Source: Rhodoferax potami (lineage in GTDB: Bacteria > Pseudomonadota > Gammaproteobacteria > Burkholderiales > Burkholderiaceae_C). From it: a stretch of DNA of 64,000 nucleotides. Each line of letters opens with the position of its first letter. Within the stretch, counting starts at the first letter, position 1. This document shows positions 45,954-56,009 of the stretch, in pieces. A model generated the notes under the pieces. It made no database searches and was not told the DNA's origin. It was given only the letters and a program-made list of their open reading frames with translations. The translations under genes were made by a program, and so were the position numbers. The DNA is taken from assembly GCF_032193765.1 (NCBI RefSeq), contig NZ_JAVBIJ010000001.1, positions 1,426,001 through 1,490,000 on the forward strand, given 5' to 3'.

Positions 45954-46774
45954 CCGACCTGACTGTCCGCAGAATTCTGATCGACCTCAACACCCCGTTT
46001 GCGGTGCGCTGGAATGGGGGCGACGCATTTCGCAGTGCGTTTTTTAATGCGCTGTCCATGAGCTTCCCGCTGGGTGAGCAGTACTTTATGGACTCGGTCC
46101 GCGCCGGCCTCAAAACCCTGCCCGAGGACGAGCGTGCACGTTTTGCCACCGAGGTGCAGGGCTTTGTGGGCCAAGAGGCCACCCACCGCCGCATCCACAG
46201 CCTATTCAATGCGCAACTGACCCAGCAGGGTTTTGACAATGCGCTGGAGCGGCGCGCCACCCGGCGCTTGGAGGCCAATGCCCACCGCGATGTTCGCATC
46301 CATGTGGCGGCCACGGCGGCCACCGAGCATCTGACGGCCATCTTTGCCGACTGGATGCTGAGCCACCCCGAGGCCCTGGAGGGCAGCGAAGAGCGCCTCA
46401 AAACCCTGTGGCTCTGGCACAGCGCTGAAGAAAGTGAACACCGCAGCACCGCGTTTGATGTGTACCACGCGATCGGTGGCAACCATGAATGGCGGCTGCG
46501 CCTGTTCCGCTACATCACGATCACCTTTTTCAGTGATGTGGCGCGGCAAACCGTGCGCAACCTCTGGCACGACAAGGCCTTGTTCCGCTGGAGTACCTGG
46601 CGCAGTGCTGCCAGCTTTTTGTTTGGCGCCCGGGGGCTTATCCGCAGCAACCGCGCGCAATGGCGCGAGTATTTGCGCGAAGACTTTCACCCGGGCCAGC
46701 AGGATGGCGCCCGATCGGAACAGTGGCTGCGCGACAATAGCTCCCAGTTCACTGTGGTGGGGCAACCCACCTAA
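45950..46774 (+). CDS. Predicted metal-dependent hydrolase (COG3687/PF10118-like)
   Basis: 274 residues. Conserved metal-ligand helices: FVGQEATHRRIHSLFN (E and H, about residues 66-80) and LWHSAEESEHRSTAFDVYHAIGG (H, E, E, H, about 147-168), the ferritin-like diiron pattern of this family, and DVRIHVAATAATEHLTAIFADWML between them. Found next to lipid genes in many Proteobacteria, but the reaction is unknown. Four-base overlap with the hydrolase gene. Confidence 0.88.
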   Translation: MTDLTVRRILIDLNTPFAVRWNGGDAFRSAFFNALSMSFPLGEQYFMDSVRAGLKTLPEDERARFATEVQGFVGQEATHRRIHSLFNAQLTQQGFDNALERRATRRLEANAHRDVRIHVAATAATEHLTAIFADWMLSHPEALEGSEERLKTLWLWHSAEESEHRSTAFDVYHAIGGNHEWRLRLFRYITITFFSDVARQTVRNLWHDKALFRWSTWRSAASFLFGARGLIRSNRAQWREYLREDFHPGQQDGARSEQWLRDNSSQFTVVGQPT

Positions 46775-46783
46775 CCCGCCTGC

Positions 46784-47398
46784 ATGCCGCCCAGCCCGAC
46801 CACCACCCCAAGCCCCACCTCGCGCGCGGCACCCCGCTCTAAAACGGATCTGTTTGTTTCTTTCTCGCTGCTCGCCTTACAGGGTTTTGGCGGCGTGCTC
46901 GCAGTCGCCCAGCGCGAACTGGTCGATCGCAAACAATGGCTTACCGCCGAAGAGTTTGTGGAAGACTGGGCCGTGGCCCAGATCCTGCCCGGCCCCAATG
47001 TGGTGAACCTCTCGCTGATGCTGGGCGACCGCTACTTCGGGTGGCGCGGCGCGCTGGCCGGTGTGGCGGGCATGCTGAGCTTTCCGCTGGTTCTGGTGCT
47101 GATACTGGCCGCCGCCTTTGCCGGTGTGGCCGATAACCCGCAAGCCCAAGGCGCACTGCGCGGCATGGGCGCGGTAGCGGCCGGACTCATCATCGCCGCC
47201 GGCCTGCGCCTGGTGCCGGCCCTCAAAAGCAATGTCATGGGCCTCGGCGCTTGCCTTGCATTAATGGCGGCCACCTTTATAGCCGTGGCCTTGCTGCGCG
47301 TACCGCTTATTTGGGTCTTGCTGGGCTTGGGCGGCTGGGGATGCATCTGGGCCTACCGATGCCTAGGCCGTCTGACGGCCCAAAAGGAGGCCTCATGA
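46784..47398 (+). CDS. Chromate transporter, first half (CHR domain)
   Basis: 204 residues. CHR domain start SFSLLALQGFGGVLAVAQRELVDRKQWLTAEEFVEDWAVAQILPGPNVVNLSLMLGDRYFGWRGALAG, with the family FGG and PGP motifs, and about six membrane helices. In two-gene (short-chain) systems this protein and the next form the transporter heterodimer that exports chromate by sulfate/proton antiport. No chrB regulator is present nearby. Confidence 0.9.
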   Translation: MPPSPTTTPSPTSRAAPRSKTDLFVSFSLLALQGFGGVLAVAQRELVDRKQWLTAEEFVEDWAVAQILPGPNVVNLSLMLGDRYFGWRGALAGVAGMLSFPLVLVLILAAAFAGVADNPQAQGALRGMGAVAAGLIIAAGLRLVPALKSNVMGLGACLALMAATFIAVALLRVPLIWVLLGLGGWGCIWAYRCLGRLTAQKEAS

Positions 47399-47991
47399 GC
47401 ATCACCCTGACTGCTGCCCAGTGGTTCGAGCTCTTCACGCACTTCGCCTCGCTCTCGCTACTTGCGGTGGGCGGTGCGATCACCACGGCACCGGATATGC
47501 AGCGCTTTCTGGTGGTCGAGAAGGGTTGGCTGGACGCCGAGCAGTTCAGCAACAGCATTGCGCTCGCACAAGCGGCGCCGGGGCCCAATATTTTGTTTGT
47601 GCCGCTATTGGGCTGGACTATCGGCCTTAACGCCGCAGGCGGCCTCGGCGCCGGCTGGTATGGCTTGGGCTTGGCCATGCTGGGCGTATTTTTGTCGATG
47701 CTGGGCATCATGCTGCCCAGCAGCATCCTCACGTTCACAGCATCCCGATGGGGTCACCGCAACCGGGAGCTGCGCGCCGTGCGCGCCTTCAAGCAGGGCA
47801 TGGCGCCCCTGGTCATTGCGCTGCTGGTGGCCACCGGCTGGATTCTGGCGGCCAACCACAAAGCCGACACCCACCACCTGGCGCTATGGGCCGTCACGGC
47901 GGTGAGCACCCTCCTGGTGTGGAAAACCAAGATCCACTTGCTATGGCTGCTGGGTGCAGGTGCCATAGCCGGGTGGATGGGCTGGATTTAG
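47395..47991 (+). CDS. Chromate transporter, second half (CHR domain)
   Basis: 198 residues from ATG 47395, overlapping the first half by four bases. Same family pattern: FASLSLLAVGGAITTAPDMQRFLVVEKGWLDAEQFSNSIALAQAAPGPNILFVPLLGW, again with GG and PGPN motifs and about six membrane segments. Predicted opposite membrane topology to the first half. Convergent with the small lipoprotein gene, four-base 3' overlap. Confidence 0.9.
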   Translation: MSITLTAAQWFELFTHFASLSLLAVGGAITTAPDMQRFLVVEKGWLDAEQFSNSIALAQAAPGPNILFVPLLGWTIGLNAAGGLGAGWYGLGLAMLGVFLSMLGIMLPSSILTFTASRWGHRNRELRAVRAFKQGMAPLVIALLVATGWILAANHKADTHHLALWAVTAVSTLLVWKTKIHLLWLLGAGAIAGWMGWI

Positions 47992-48347
47992 CGCGGGTTC
48001 TCAAAGAACAGGTAGTTGGAGCCGTAGTCGCTGATTTCAAAATACACCTTCTTCTCGCCGCTGTCCGCGATGAAGTTCAGGTTTTCGTCCAGCACCCCAT
48101 AGCCAAAGCGGTAAGGCCGTGGCTTGCCGTCGTCGGTTCCCATGGCGGTACTGAGCTTGTCGATTTTGATGAAACGACGCACCAGCTTGTCCCCGGCGTA
48201 GAACTCCAACACGCCATTGGTGCCGGTCCAGTTCTGGATCTCGCGACCCAGCTTGTTTTGTTGCTCCTGGGTACAGGCGGCCAAGCCAAATAAGAGCGCA
48301 GCGCCCATTAAAACTGCGCAAGCTGCTCTCAATTTAGTAGCAAACAT
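47988..48347 (-). CDS. Small lipoprotein of unknown function
   Basis: 119 residues from ATG 48347 (an ATG two codons earlier is possible). Lipoprotein signal with lipobox GLAAC (Cys about residue 25), then a beta-rich domain of about 90 residues (LEFYAGDKLVRRFIKIDKLSTAMGTDDGKPRPYRFGYGVLD) ending in KVYFEISDYGSNYLFFENPR. I do not recognise the domain. Its 5' end meets the rlmB stop (48350) without a gap, so the two are likely cotranscribed. Confidence 0.75.
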   Translation of the reverse strand: MFATKLRAACAVLMGAALLFGLAACTQEQQNKLGREIQNWTGTNGVLEFYAGDKLVRRFIKIDKLSTAMGTDDGKPRPYRFGYGVLDENLNFIADSGEKKVYFEISDYGSNYLFFENPR

Positions 48348-48349
48348 CG

Positions 48350-49150
48350 TCACACTCCCGGTTTAGAAAATGCAGGGGCTGCCACAGAGCGCTGACGCAG
48401 CGCCTCGTACAAGCACACGCCGCTGGCCACGGACACATTCAGGCTCTCTACCGCGCCTTGCATCGGAATGCTGACCAACTGGTCGCACGTCTTGGCGGTG
48501 AGCTGGCGCATGCCGTCGCCCTCGGCACCCAGCACCAGAGCCACCGGACCTTTGAGATCGGCCTGGTACAGGTTGCTGGGGGCCTGGTCGCTGGTGCCGA
48601 TGATCCAGATGTTGCGCTCCTTGAGCTCATTGAGCGTGCGCGCCAGGTTGGTCACCATGAAGTAAGGCACCGTCTCGGCGGCTCCACTGGCGACCTTGGC
48701 GACCGTGGCGTTGATGCCGGCGGCGTGGTCCTTGGGGGCAATCACGCAGTGGGCGCCGGCGCCATCAGCCACCCGCAGGCAGGCACCCAGGTTGTGGGGG
48801 TCTGTCACGCCGTCCAGTACCAAAATCAGGGGCTGGGTACGTTGCTCCGGCGGGAGTTCGGCGTTGGCGGCTTCGAGGTTTTCGAGCAGTTCATCCAGCG
48901 AATGCACTTGTTTGAGCTCATGCACCCGCGCGGCTACACCTTGGTGGCCGTGGCTGCCGGCGAGTTTGGCCAGGCGCATGCCATCGGCTTCAATCACACG
49001 CACGCCTGCCTCAGCCACCCGCTCCAGAAACTGGCGCATGCGGGCATCACGGCGGGTGGGCTCGTAATAAATTTCAACGATGGACTTGGGCGCGGTCTTC
49101 AAACGCACACCGACGGCGTGAAAGCCGAATAGAACTTTGGGAGATGACAT
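48350..49150 (-). CDS. rlmB: 23S rRNA (guanosine-2'-O-)-methyltransferase
   Basis: 266 residues from ATG 49150. SpoU/TrmH family: N-terminal substrate-binding domain ([30 protein letters not shown]), motif 1 [25 protein letters not shown], motif 2 [13 protein letters not shown], motif 3 [28 protein letters not shown] forming the trefoil-knot SAM site. RlmB modifies G2251 of 23S rRNA. Upstream, 49151-49291 is a 140-bp AT-rich divergent gap. Confidence 0.93.
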   Translation of the reverse strand: MSSPKVLFGFHAVGVRLKTAPKSIVEIYYEPTRRDARMRQFLERVAEAGVRVIEADGMRLAKLAGSHGHQGVAARVHELKQVHSLDELLENLEAANAELPPEQRTQPLILVLDGVTDPHNLGACLRVADGAGAHCVIAPKDHAAGINATVAKVASGAAETVPYFMVTNLARTLNELKERNIWIIGTSDQAPSNLYQADLKGPVALVLGAEGDGMRQLTAKTCDQLVSIPMQGAVESLNVSVASGVCLYEALRQRSVAAPAFSKPGV

Positions 49151-49224
49151 CCCCCGATTATCGGGGGTGGCGCCCGAATGCCTTCGCATCGCCGCCTGAC
49201 GCTCCGACCAGACCCGCAGAATTT

Positions 49225-49290
49225 CAACAGAAAAAGATTCATTTTTATTATTTAAAATGTTTTAATGTGATAAAAATTTAAAACAAAATC
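49225..49290. promoter_or_regulatory. AT-rich upstream region of the sensor kinase gene
   Basis: Roughly 66 bp of A/T-dominated sequence in an otherwise GC-rich window, with repeated TTTAAAA motifs near 49250-49280. It probably contains the kinase promoter (for example TATTTAAAAT near 49247) and could bind an H-NS/MvaT-like protein; neither is proved by the sequence. Confidence 0.35.
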
Positions 49291-49291
49291 C

Positions 49292-52120
49292 ATGCCCTAC
49301 TCCGACATCTCCGCGCTCACGGTGAGTAAGCCCGCTGCTTGGCTCATGGGTTTGCCCCCCTGGGCCGCCAATGGTGTGTGCGCATTGAGCTACTTGGTGG
49401 TAGCGGTGCTCATGCACCTGCTGTTTGCGCTGCCGCATCCCCTCCCGGTTGCGGGCTCAGCGGCAGCGGGGGTGGCGGTAGCGGGTGCGCTGATGTGCGG
49501 TCGCCAAGTGTTGCCCGGCCTGTGGCTCGCTCGCTTTGCCTGGGACTTGTGCCTGAACGACGGCAACCCGGATCACCAAGCACTCTGGCTGGCGGCGTTG
49601 GGGGCCACCGCGCTGGTGATCCAGACCGAAGTGGCAAGGCTGGCGGTGCTGATCCTGCAAATTTTGCCCAGCAAATTGCGTCGTTTGCGCAAGAGCATGC
49701 AGATTGCCGGCGCTGGCTTGCTGGGTGCCGGTATCGGCACCGGGGTTTATCTGCTGGGTCTGGTCTTTCTGCCCACCGCCCCCTCGGTCAGCCACTGGGG
49801 CCTGCAGGCGGCTGCCCTGTTGTTGCCTGAATGGGCGGGCATTGCGATTGTGTTGCCCATGACCATTCTTTGGCTCCAGGATGACAGCTGGCGCGAAGCG
49901 CGCAAATGGCGCGTCACCTTCTTGGTGGGATTAGCCGCCGGCTTGACACTGGCACTCACCGCCCGGGCGCTGTGGACCGATGAGCGGTTGACCTTGGCCC
50001 GCTTGCAAGACTCCAACACCGCCCTAGCCCAACGTATCACCACCGATTTGCACAGTGTCGAAACCTCTGTAGGTATCTTGCAAAGCCATTTGCGAACCAG
50101 CTTGCGGACGCAACCCGACGATTTTGCGGACATGGCAGCCGCCATCCGCACCGGCTCCCCCCATGTGCAGGCCCTGAGCTGGAACCCGCTGATTGCCGAT
50201 GCTGACCGAGCGCCGTTCGAGGCGCGCCTTCGCAAGGCCTATGGCCCGGACGCCGGTTTGCGGGATCGCACGGCAGAGGGCACTCTGGTGCCCAGCGTGC
50301 AGGCAGCTTTCTATGTGGCAGTGGAGCACATCGCCCCGCTCGAGCTCAACCGACCAGCGCTAGGTTTGAATATCCATGCCAACCCGGTGCGCCGCGACGC
50401 CATCGACCAGGCGATTGCCACAGGCCGGCCTGCCACAACGGCCCGGGTTCAGCTCGCCCAAGAACACGGCAAGTCATGGGGTGCGCTGTACCTGAGCCCA
50501 CTGTACGACGCGGCACCCGGGGCCGGCACGCGCTTGCCGGTCGGCTTTGCTGTGGCGGTGTTGCGCATGGAAAGCCTGGTGGGCAGCGTGATTGCCGCGC
50601 TGCGATTTAGCCAATTCAGGGTGCCGGATGGCGGCGCAAACGGCCCGGAAGTGGTGGCCTACCGCTTTGTCGACCAAACGCCCTCTGCCAACGGTCAACT
50701 TCTTTTTGAAGACAGCGCCGTGCTGGCGCTGCCCATCCGCAACCCCTTGCACACCTGGCCCTTATTGGCGCTACCGGCACCGGGGCCCAGTGCCGAGGTG
50801 CTGTCGTTCAGCGACCGCCAATACCGCTTCGAGGCCCAACCCAGTGGGCACTTCTGGCGTCAGCAACTCAGCAAAACCCCGTTTCTTGCGATGGCGGTGG
50901 GCATCTTTTTCACCTGGGTGACGCTCGCAGCCAGCTTAGTGCTCAGTGGCTCTACCCAGTTGCTCACCCTTGCGGTTGAAAGGCGCACCCGGGAATTGCA
51001 GGCCACAGACGCCGCGCTGCAGCACACCAACCTGCGCCTGGAGCAGCAATCGGTGCAACTGCGATCGGTACTCGAGGCTACCAATCAGGGCTACATGGGC
51101 TTTGATGCTGACGGCCTGCTGGTACTAGGCAATGACAAAGGGTTTGAGCTGATCGCCCTGCCCGCCGGCGAGGACCGGCAGAGCTATGTCACGGTGGCAC
51201 GCCATATCGGGCGCAATTTTCAACTGGCCCAGGCCCAGGCGCTGTCCGTCACCCAGAGCATGCTCAGCGTGCGCAACCACAAGCAACACCATGTGTACCG
51301 GGATCTGATACCGGCCCGAGCGGACTTGCCTGCCCGCTACCTGGACATGCGCATCCATGCGTTTGAAGACCCCCAGCTGAGCACTATCGTGCTGCTGCAC
51401 GACACCACGCCGGAGGTACAACTCGAACGCTCCAAGTCGCAATTCATGTCGTTTGCCGCCCACGAAATTCGCACTCCACTGACGGTGATCCACGGTTACG
51501 CAGACCTGCTGGCCACGCGTGAGCAAAGTGCCGCCATGGCGAAAGAGATGGGCCAGCACATCTTGCGCAAGTCCCAGGGCCTGAACCAATTGCTGCAGCG
51601 CATGCTGGACTTGTCAGAGATGGATCTGAACGGCCTCGATGTGAAGCGCACCCGCAACACCGACCTCGGAGCCCTGTGTGCCACTGCCGCGCGCCTTCTC
51701 GACCTGCCCGATGGGCGTGAGCCGCCGGTGCTGGTCCACCACGACCCGATCCCTTGGTGCCGTGTTGACCCGGTCGCGATCACCACGGCAGTCAACGAGT
51801 TGCTGCATAACGCCTATGCCTTTAGCCCACAGGGCACGCAGGTCACCCTGACCGTAGGGCCGCTGAACGACGACGCTGAAAACCCGGGTGGTGTACGGAT
51901 ACGCGTGCAAGACCACGGCCAAGGCATGACCCACGAGGTGCAACAGCACATCTTCGAGCGCTTCTACCGGGCAGACAGTTCGGGCAAACACCCCGGCTTC
52001 GGGCTAGGTTTGAGCACCGCCAAATTGATTGCAGACCTGCACAAGGCCCGACTCAGCATTGAAAGCACACCGCAGTCAGGCACGGTGGTGTCTATCGAGA
52101 TCCCCCAAGGGGACATTTAA
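49292..52120 (+). CDS. Membrane sensor histidine kinase (MASE1, CHASE-like, PAS, HisKA, HATPase)
   Basis: 942 residues. N-terminal multi-helix MASE1-like region (about 1-225), a CHASE-like extracytoplasmic domain (about 250-500; SVETSVGILQSHLRTSL, VQALSWNPLI), a membrane helix near 530-555, a coiled coil (555-605), a PAS_7-like module (605-705), HisKA with phosphoacceptor H724 in MSFAAHEIRTPLTVIHGY, and HATPase with VNELLHNAYAFSPQG (N box), VQDHGQGM (G1) and GFGLGLSTAKLI (G2). It lacks a receiver domain, and no response-regulator gene is adjacent, so its partner is elsewhere. The CHASE position suggests a small extracellular ligand. Confidence 0.92.
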   Translation: MPYSDISALTVSKPAAWLMGLPPWAANGVCALSYLVVAVLMHLLFALPHPLPVAGSAAAGVAVAGALMCGRQVLPGLWLARFAWDLCLNDGNPDHQALWLAALGATALVIQTEVARLAVLILQILPSKLRRLRKSMQIAGAGLLGAGIGTGVYLLGLVFLPTAPSVSHWGLQAAALLLPEWAGIAIVLPMTILWLQDDSWREARKWRVTFLVGLAAGLTLALTARALWTDERLTLARLQDSNTALAQRITTDLHSVETSVGILQSHLRTSLRTQPDDFADMAAAIRTGSPHVQALSWNPLIADADRAPFEARLRKAYGPDAGLRDRTAEGTLVPSVQAAFYVAVEHIAPLELNRPALGLNIHANPVRRDAIDQAIATGRPATTARVQLAQEHGKSWGALYLSPLYDAAPGAGTRLPVGFAVAVLRMESLVGSVIAALRFSQFRVPDGGANGPEVVAYRFVDQTPSANGQLLFEDSAVLALPIRNPLHTWPLLALPAPGPSAEVLSFSDRQYRFEAQPSGHFWRQQLSKTPFLAMAVGIFFTWVTLAASLVLSGSTQLLTLAVERRTRELQATDAALQHTNLRLEQQSVQLRSVLEATNQGYMGFDADGLLVLGNDKGFELIALPAGEDRQSYVTVARHIGRNFQLAQAQALSVTQSMLSVRNHKQHHVYRDLIPARADLPARYLDMRIHAFEDPQLSTIVLLHDTTPEVQLERSKSQFMSFAAHEIRTPLTVIHGYADLLATREQSAAMAKEMGQHILRKSQGLNQLLQRMLDLSEMDLNGLDVKRTRNTDLGALCATAARLLDLPDGREPPVLVHHDPIPWCRVDPVAITTAVNELLHNAYAFSPQGTQVTLTVGPLNDDAENPGGVRIRVQDHGQGMTHEVQQHIFERFYRADSSGKHPGFGLGLSTAKLIADLHKARLSIESTPQSGTVVSIEIPQGDI

Positions 52121-52128
52121 GGAAAATC

Positions 52129-52180
52129 GGGCTCTAGCGCACGTTTGATCTGCGCAATTAGCTATATTTTTTATAGCAAA
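52129..52180 (+). repeat. Dispersed repeat, copy G
   Basis: GGCTCTAGCGCACGTTTGAT, CTGCGCAATTAGCTATA and TTTTATAGCAAA follow the consensus closely. It begins nine bases after the kinase stop and lies in the 114-bp gap before the convergent ABC ATPase. Confidence 0.8.
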
Positions 52181-52234
52181 CGGCTGCCGGCGTAGGCGCT
52201 TACGCGGCGGGCGTGTCGGCGCAAAGTCCGCCCA

Positions 52235-52966
52235 TCAGGCGGCCACCGCCTCAGGAACGACCCGGCCGGCTTCGATCAAAATCCGCCGGTCACAGCGGGC
52301 TGCAATGCTGCGGTCGTGCGTCACCAAGACCAGTGTGGTGCCCTGCTCGCGGTTGAGGTCGAACATCAGCTCCATGATTTTTTCGCCGGTGGCGAAATCC
52401 AGACTGCCGGTGGGTTCGTCGGCCAGCAAGACTGCGGGCTTGACTACAAACGCACGGGCCAGCGCCACCCGCTGCTGTTCGCCGCCGGACAGGACCTTGG
52501 GGTAAGAGTTCAAGCGCTGCGACAGGCCTACGCGTGAGAGCATTTCGGTTGCCGCAGATCGGGCGTCTTTACGGCCATCGAGCTCCAACGGTAGCATGAC
52601 GTTCTCCAGCGCGGTGAGGTTACCCAGCAACTGAAAGCTCTGAAACACAAAACCCACCTGGCGGGCGCGCAGTGCAGCACGGGCGTCTTCATCCAGCGCA
52701 AAAATGTCTTGCCCGGCGACCCGCACGGTGCCGCCGGTCGGTGTATCCAAGCCCGCAATGATGGAGAGCAAGGTGCTCTTGCCGGAACCCGATGCCCCCA
52801 CAATGGCTGCGGTCTCACGGGTATTGAGTGCAAAATCGATGTCACGCAGGATCTCCAGCGTGCCGGTGGAATCAGTCACCGCCTTGAAAACATGCTCAAC
52901 CGAAATAATGGAATTGTCACGCGCAGTATGAAAATGACACGCAAACGCGGTGAGGAATTGATACAC
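52235..52966 (-). CDS. ABC transporter ATPase (YbbA/LolD type), 5' end replaced by IS DNA
   Basis: Core of 227 residues from SIISVEHVFKAV onward: Walker A GASGSGKST, Q-loop VFQSFQLLG, signature LSGGEQQRVALARA, Walker B AVLLADEPTGSLD and H-loop LVLVTHDRS. The MacB/LolD/YbbA subfamily. The native start (ATG AGT G...) lies beyond the IS at 55063-55061; the IS removed the first two codons and part of the third. The frame now continues into the IS end up to a GTG at 52966, giving a 243-residue chimera whose first 16-17 residues are IS-encoded. No permease (ybbP-like) gene follows. Whether it is still expressed is unknown. Confidence 0.85.
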   Translation of the reverse strand: MYQFLTAFACHFHTARDNSIISVEHVFKAVTDSTGTLEILRDIDFALNTRETAAIVGASGSGKSTLLSIIAGLDTPTGGTVRVAGQDIFALDEDARAALRARQVGFVFQSFQLLGNLTALENVMLPLELDGRKDARSAATEMLSRVGLSQRLNSYPKVLSGGEQQRVALARAFVVKPAVLLADEPTGSLDFATGEKIMELMFDLNREQGTTLVLVTHDRSIAARCDRRILIEAGRVVPEAVAA

Positions 52967-53011
52967 CTCGACTAACGTGCCAAGCCATCCGAACCATGGA
53001 TGGGACTGGCA

Positions 53012-54909
<1,898 letters not shown>

Positions 54910-54916
54910 GGGCGCC

Positions 54917-54946
54917 AAGCAGTCAGTGGCGAGCCACTGACTGCTT
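54917..54946. terminator. Hairpin after istB, IS copy 2
   Basis: Same perfect 13-bp stem and 4-base loop as at 32126-32155, eight bases after the istB stop. Here it stands between istB and the downstream tesA, so it would also affect read-through into the host gene. Confidence 0.5.
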
Positions 54947-55061
54947 GAAAGACAAGCAAAGACAAAACAGACAATCGCCCCACACAACGGTGTATCAAAT
55001 CCACGCCGCGTTTGCGTTCGACAGCTGTATCAAATCGAAACTGCGTTTGACAGAATCACTC

Positions 55062-55727
55062 ATGGGGCTCTCTCTAGTTCGTAGACACTGTATCGCGGTA
55101 CTCATTCTGGCCTCTTTTGCAGGGCTAAACCCGGCGATGGCAAAGGATGCGGCACCCCGGGCAGCCAACGGCGCCAAGATCCTGATTGTGGGCGACTCCT
55201 TGAGTGCCGAATATGGCCTCAAACGCGGCACCGGCTGGGTGGCACTCCTGGAGCAGCGCTTGGGTCAGGAAAAGCTGGCCGCGACCGTGGTGAACGCCAG
55301 CATCAGCGGCGACACCACCTCCGGAGGGCGCTCGCGCCTGCCGGCGCTGTTGGCCCAGCACAAACCTACCGTGGTGGTTATCGAGTTAGGGGGAAATGAC
55401 GCATTGCGCGGCCTGCCCCTCACCATGACCCAGGACAACCTGACCGCAATGACGCGCGCAGCCCAACAGGCGGGCGCCAAAGTTTTATTGGCAGGGATGC
55501 AGGTGCCGCCCAACTACGGGCAGGACTACACCAAACGATTCAGCGAGACCTTTGCCACGGTTGCCAAGAGCACCAAGGCGGCCTTGGTGCCGTTTTTACT
55601 CAAAGGCGTGGCCGACGGCCCCAACGCTGCGGCCATGTTTCAAGCGGACCGGATTCACCCGCGGGAAGAAGCACACCCCACGATTCTGAACACCATGTGG
55701 CCGGCAATAAAAAACCTCCTCAAATGA
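55062..55727 (+). CDS. tesA: Arylesterase / thioesterase TesA-like (GDSL/SGNH hydrolase)
   Basis: 221 residues from ATG 55062. Signal peptide (IAVLILASFAGLNPAMA, cleavage near residue 26), then the SGNH blocks: GDSLSAEYGLKRGTGW (block I Ser), SGDTTSGGRSRL (Gly, block II), ELGGNDALRG (Asn, block III) and DRIHPREEAH (Asp and His, block V). Periplasmic esterase/lysophospholipase like E. coli TesA, which is also divergent from ybbA. The IS lies nine bases before the ATG, so the native upstream region is gone; an upstream in-frame ATG at 54945 lies in IS DNA and is not native. Confidence 0.93.
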   Translation: MGLSLVRRHCIAVLILASFAGLNPAMAKDAAPRAANGAKILIVGDSLSAEYGLKRGTGWVALLEQRLGQEKLAATVVNASISGDTTSGGRSRLPALLAQHKPTVVVIELGGNDALRGLPLTMTQDNLTAMTRAAQQAGAKVLLAGMQVPPNYGQDYTKRFSETFATVAKSTKAALVPFLLKGVADGPNAAAMFQADRIHPREEAHPTILNTMWPAIKNLLK

Positions 55728-55744
55728 CGTGCACTTGGGGAGGT
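55711..55744. terminator. Hairpin at the tesA stop codon
   Basis: AACCTCCTCAA and TTGGGGAGGTT make an 11-bp stem with one G-T-type mismatch around an 11-base loop that includes the tesA stop. No clear T-run. It lies between the convergent tesA and the Lys-rich small gene and may serve both. Confidence 0.4.
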
Positions 55745-55775
55745 TGTCCGGGATCGGGCGGCGATGCCGCCAAAC

Positions 55776-55963
55776 TCAAGCCGCTGGAGTTTCGGCGCTA
55801 GGAGCTGCACCATCAGCAGCGGCCAATTCAGCAGCCTCGTTGGGCGTTAACTCAGGCTCATCACCTGTCTTGCGCTCGGCTTTCTGCTTGAGCTTTTCCT
55901 CTTTTTCTTCTTTTTAGCCAGTTCTTTCTGACGTTTTTCGTATCCGTAGTTGGGTGTTGCCAA
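55776..55963 (-). pseudogene. Small Lys-rich protein gene with a frame break in an A-rich run
   Basis: Starting at TTG 55963 (an in-frame TAA just upstream excludes an earlier start; GAAAG precedes it), the frame reads MATPNYGYEKRQKELAKKKKK, a beginning I associate with a small conserved Burkholderiales protein. In this frame it then turns to RKSSSRKPS and stops early. Shifting by -1 right after the lysine run opens EEKLKQKAERKTGDEPELTPNE...ETPAA-stop at 55776, an acidic tail that fits far better; total 62 residues. The break is in AAGAAAAAGAGG. It may be a one-base deletion, a sequencing error in the A-run, or a -1 slip site. Confidence 0.65.
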
Positions 55964-56009
55964 AGTGTGCTTTCGTTAATTGGAGCCACTTTACCACCTC
56001 GGCCTGCGC

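Noticed and set aside
54945..55061. Longer tesA product starting in the IS
   Set aside because: The in-frame ATG at 54945 is IS DNA next to the post-istB hairpin; the signal peptide begins properly at 55062.
55729..55917. Plus-strand Ser/Phe-rich frame after tesA
   Set aside because: It is the complement of the Lys/Glu-rich small gene on the minus strand.
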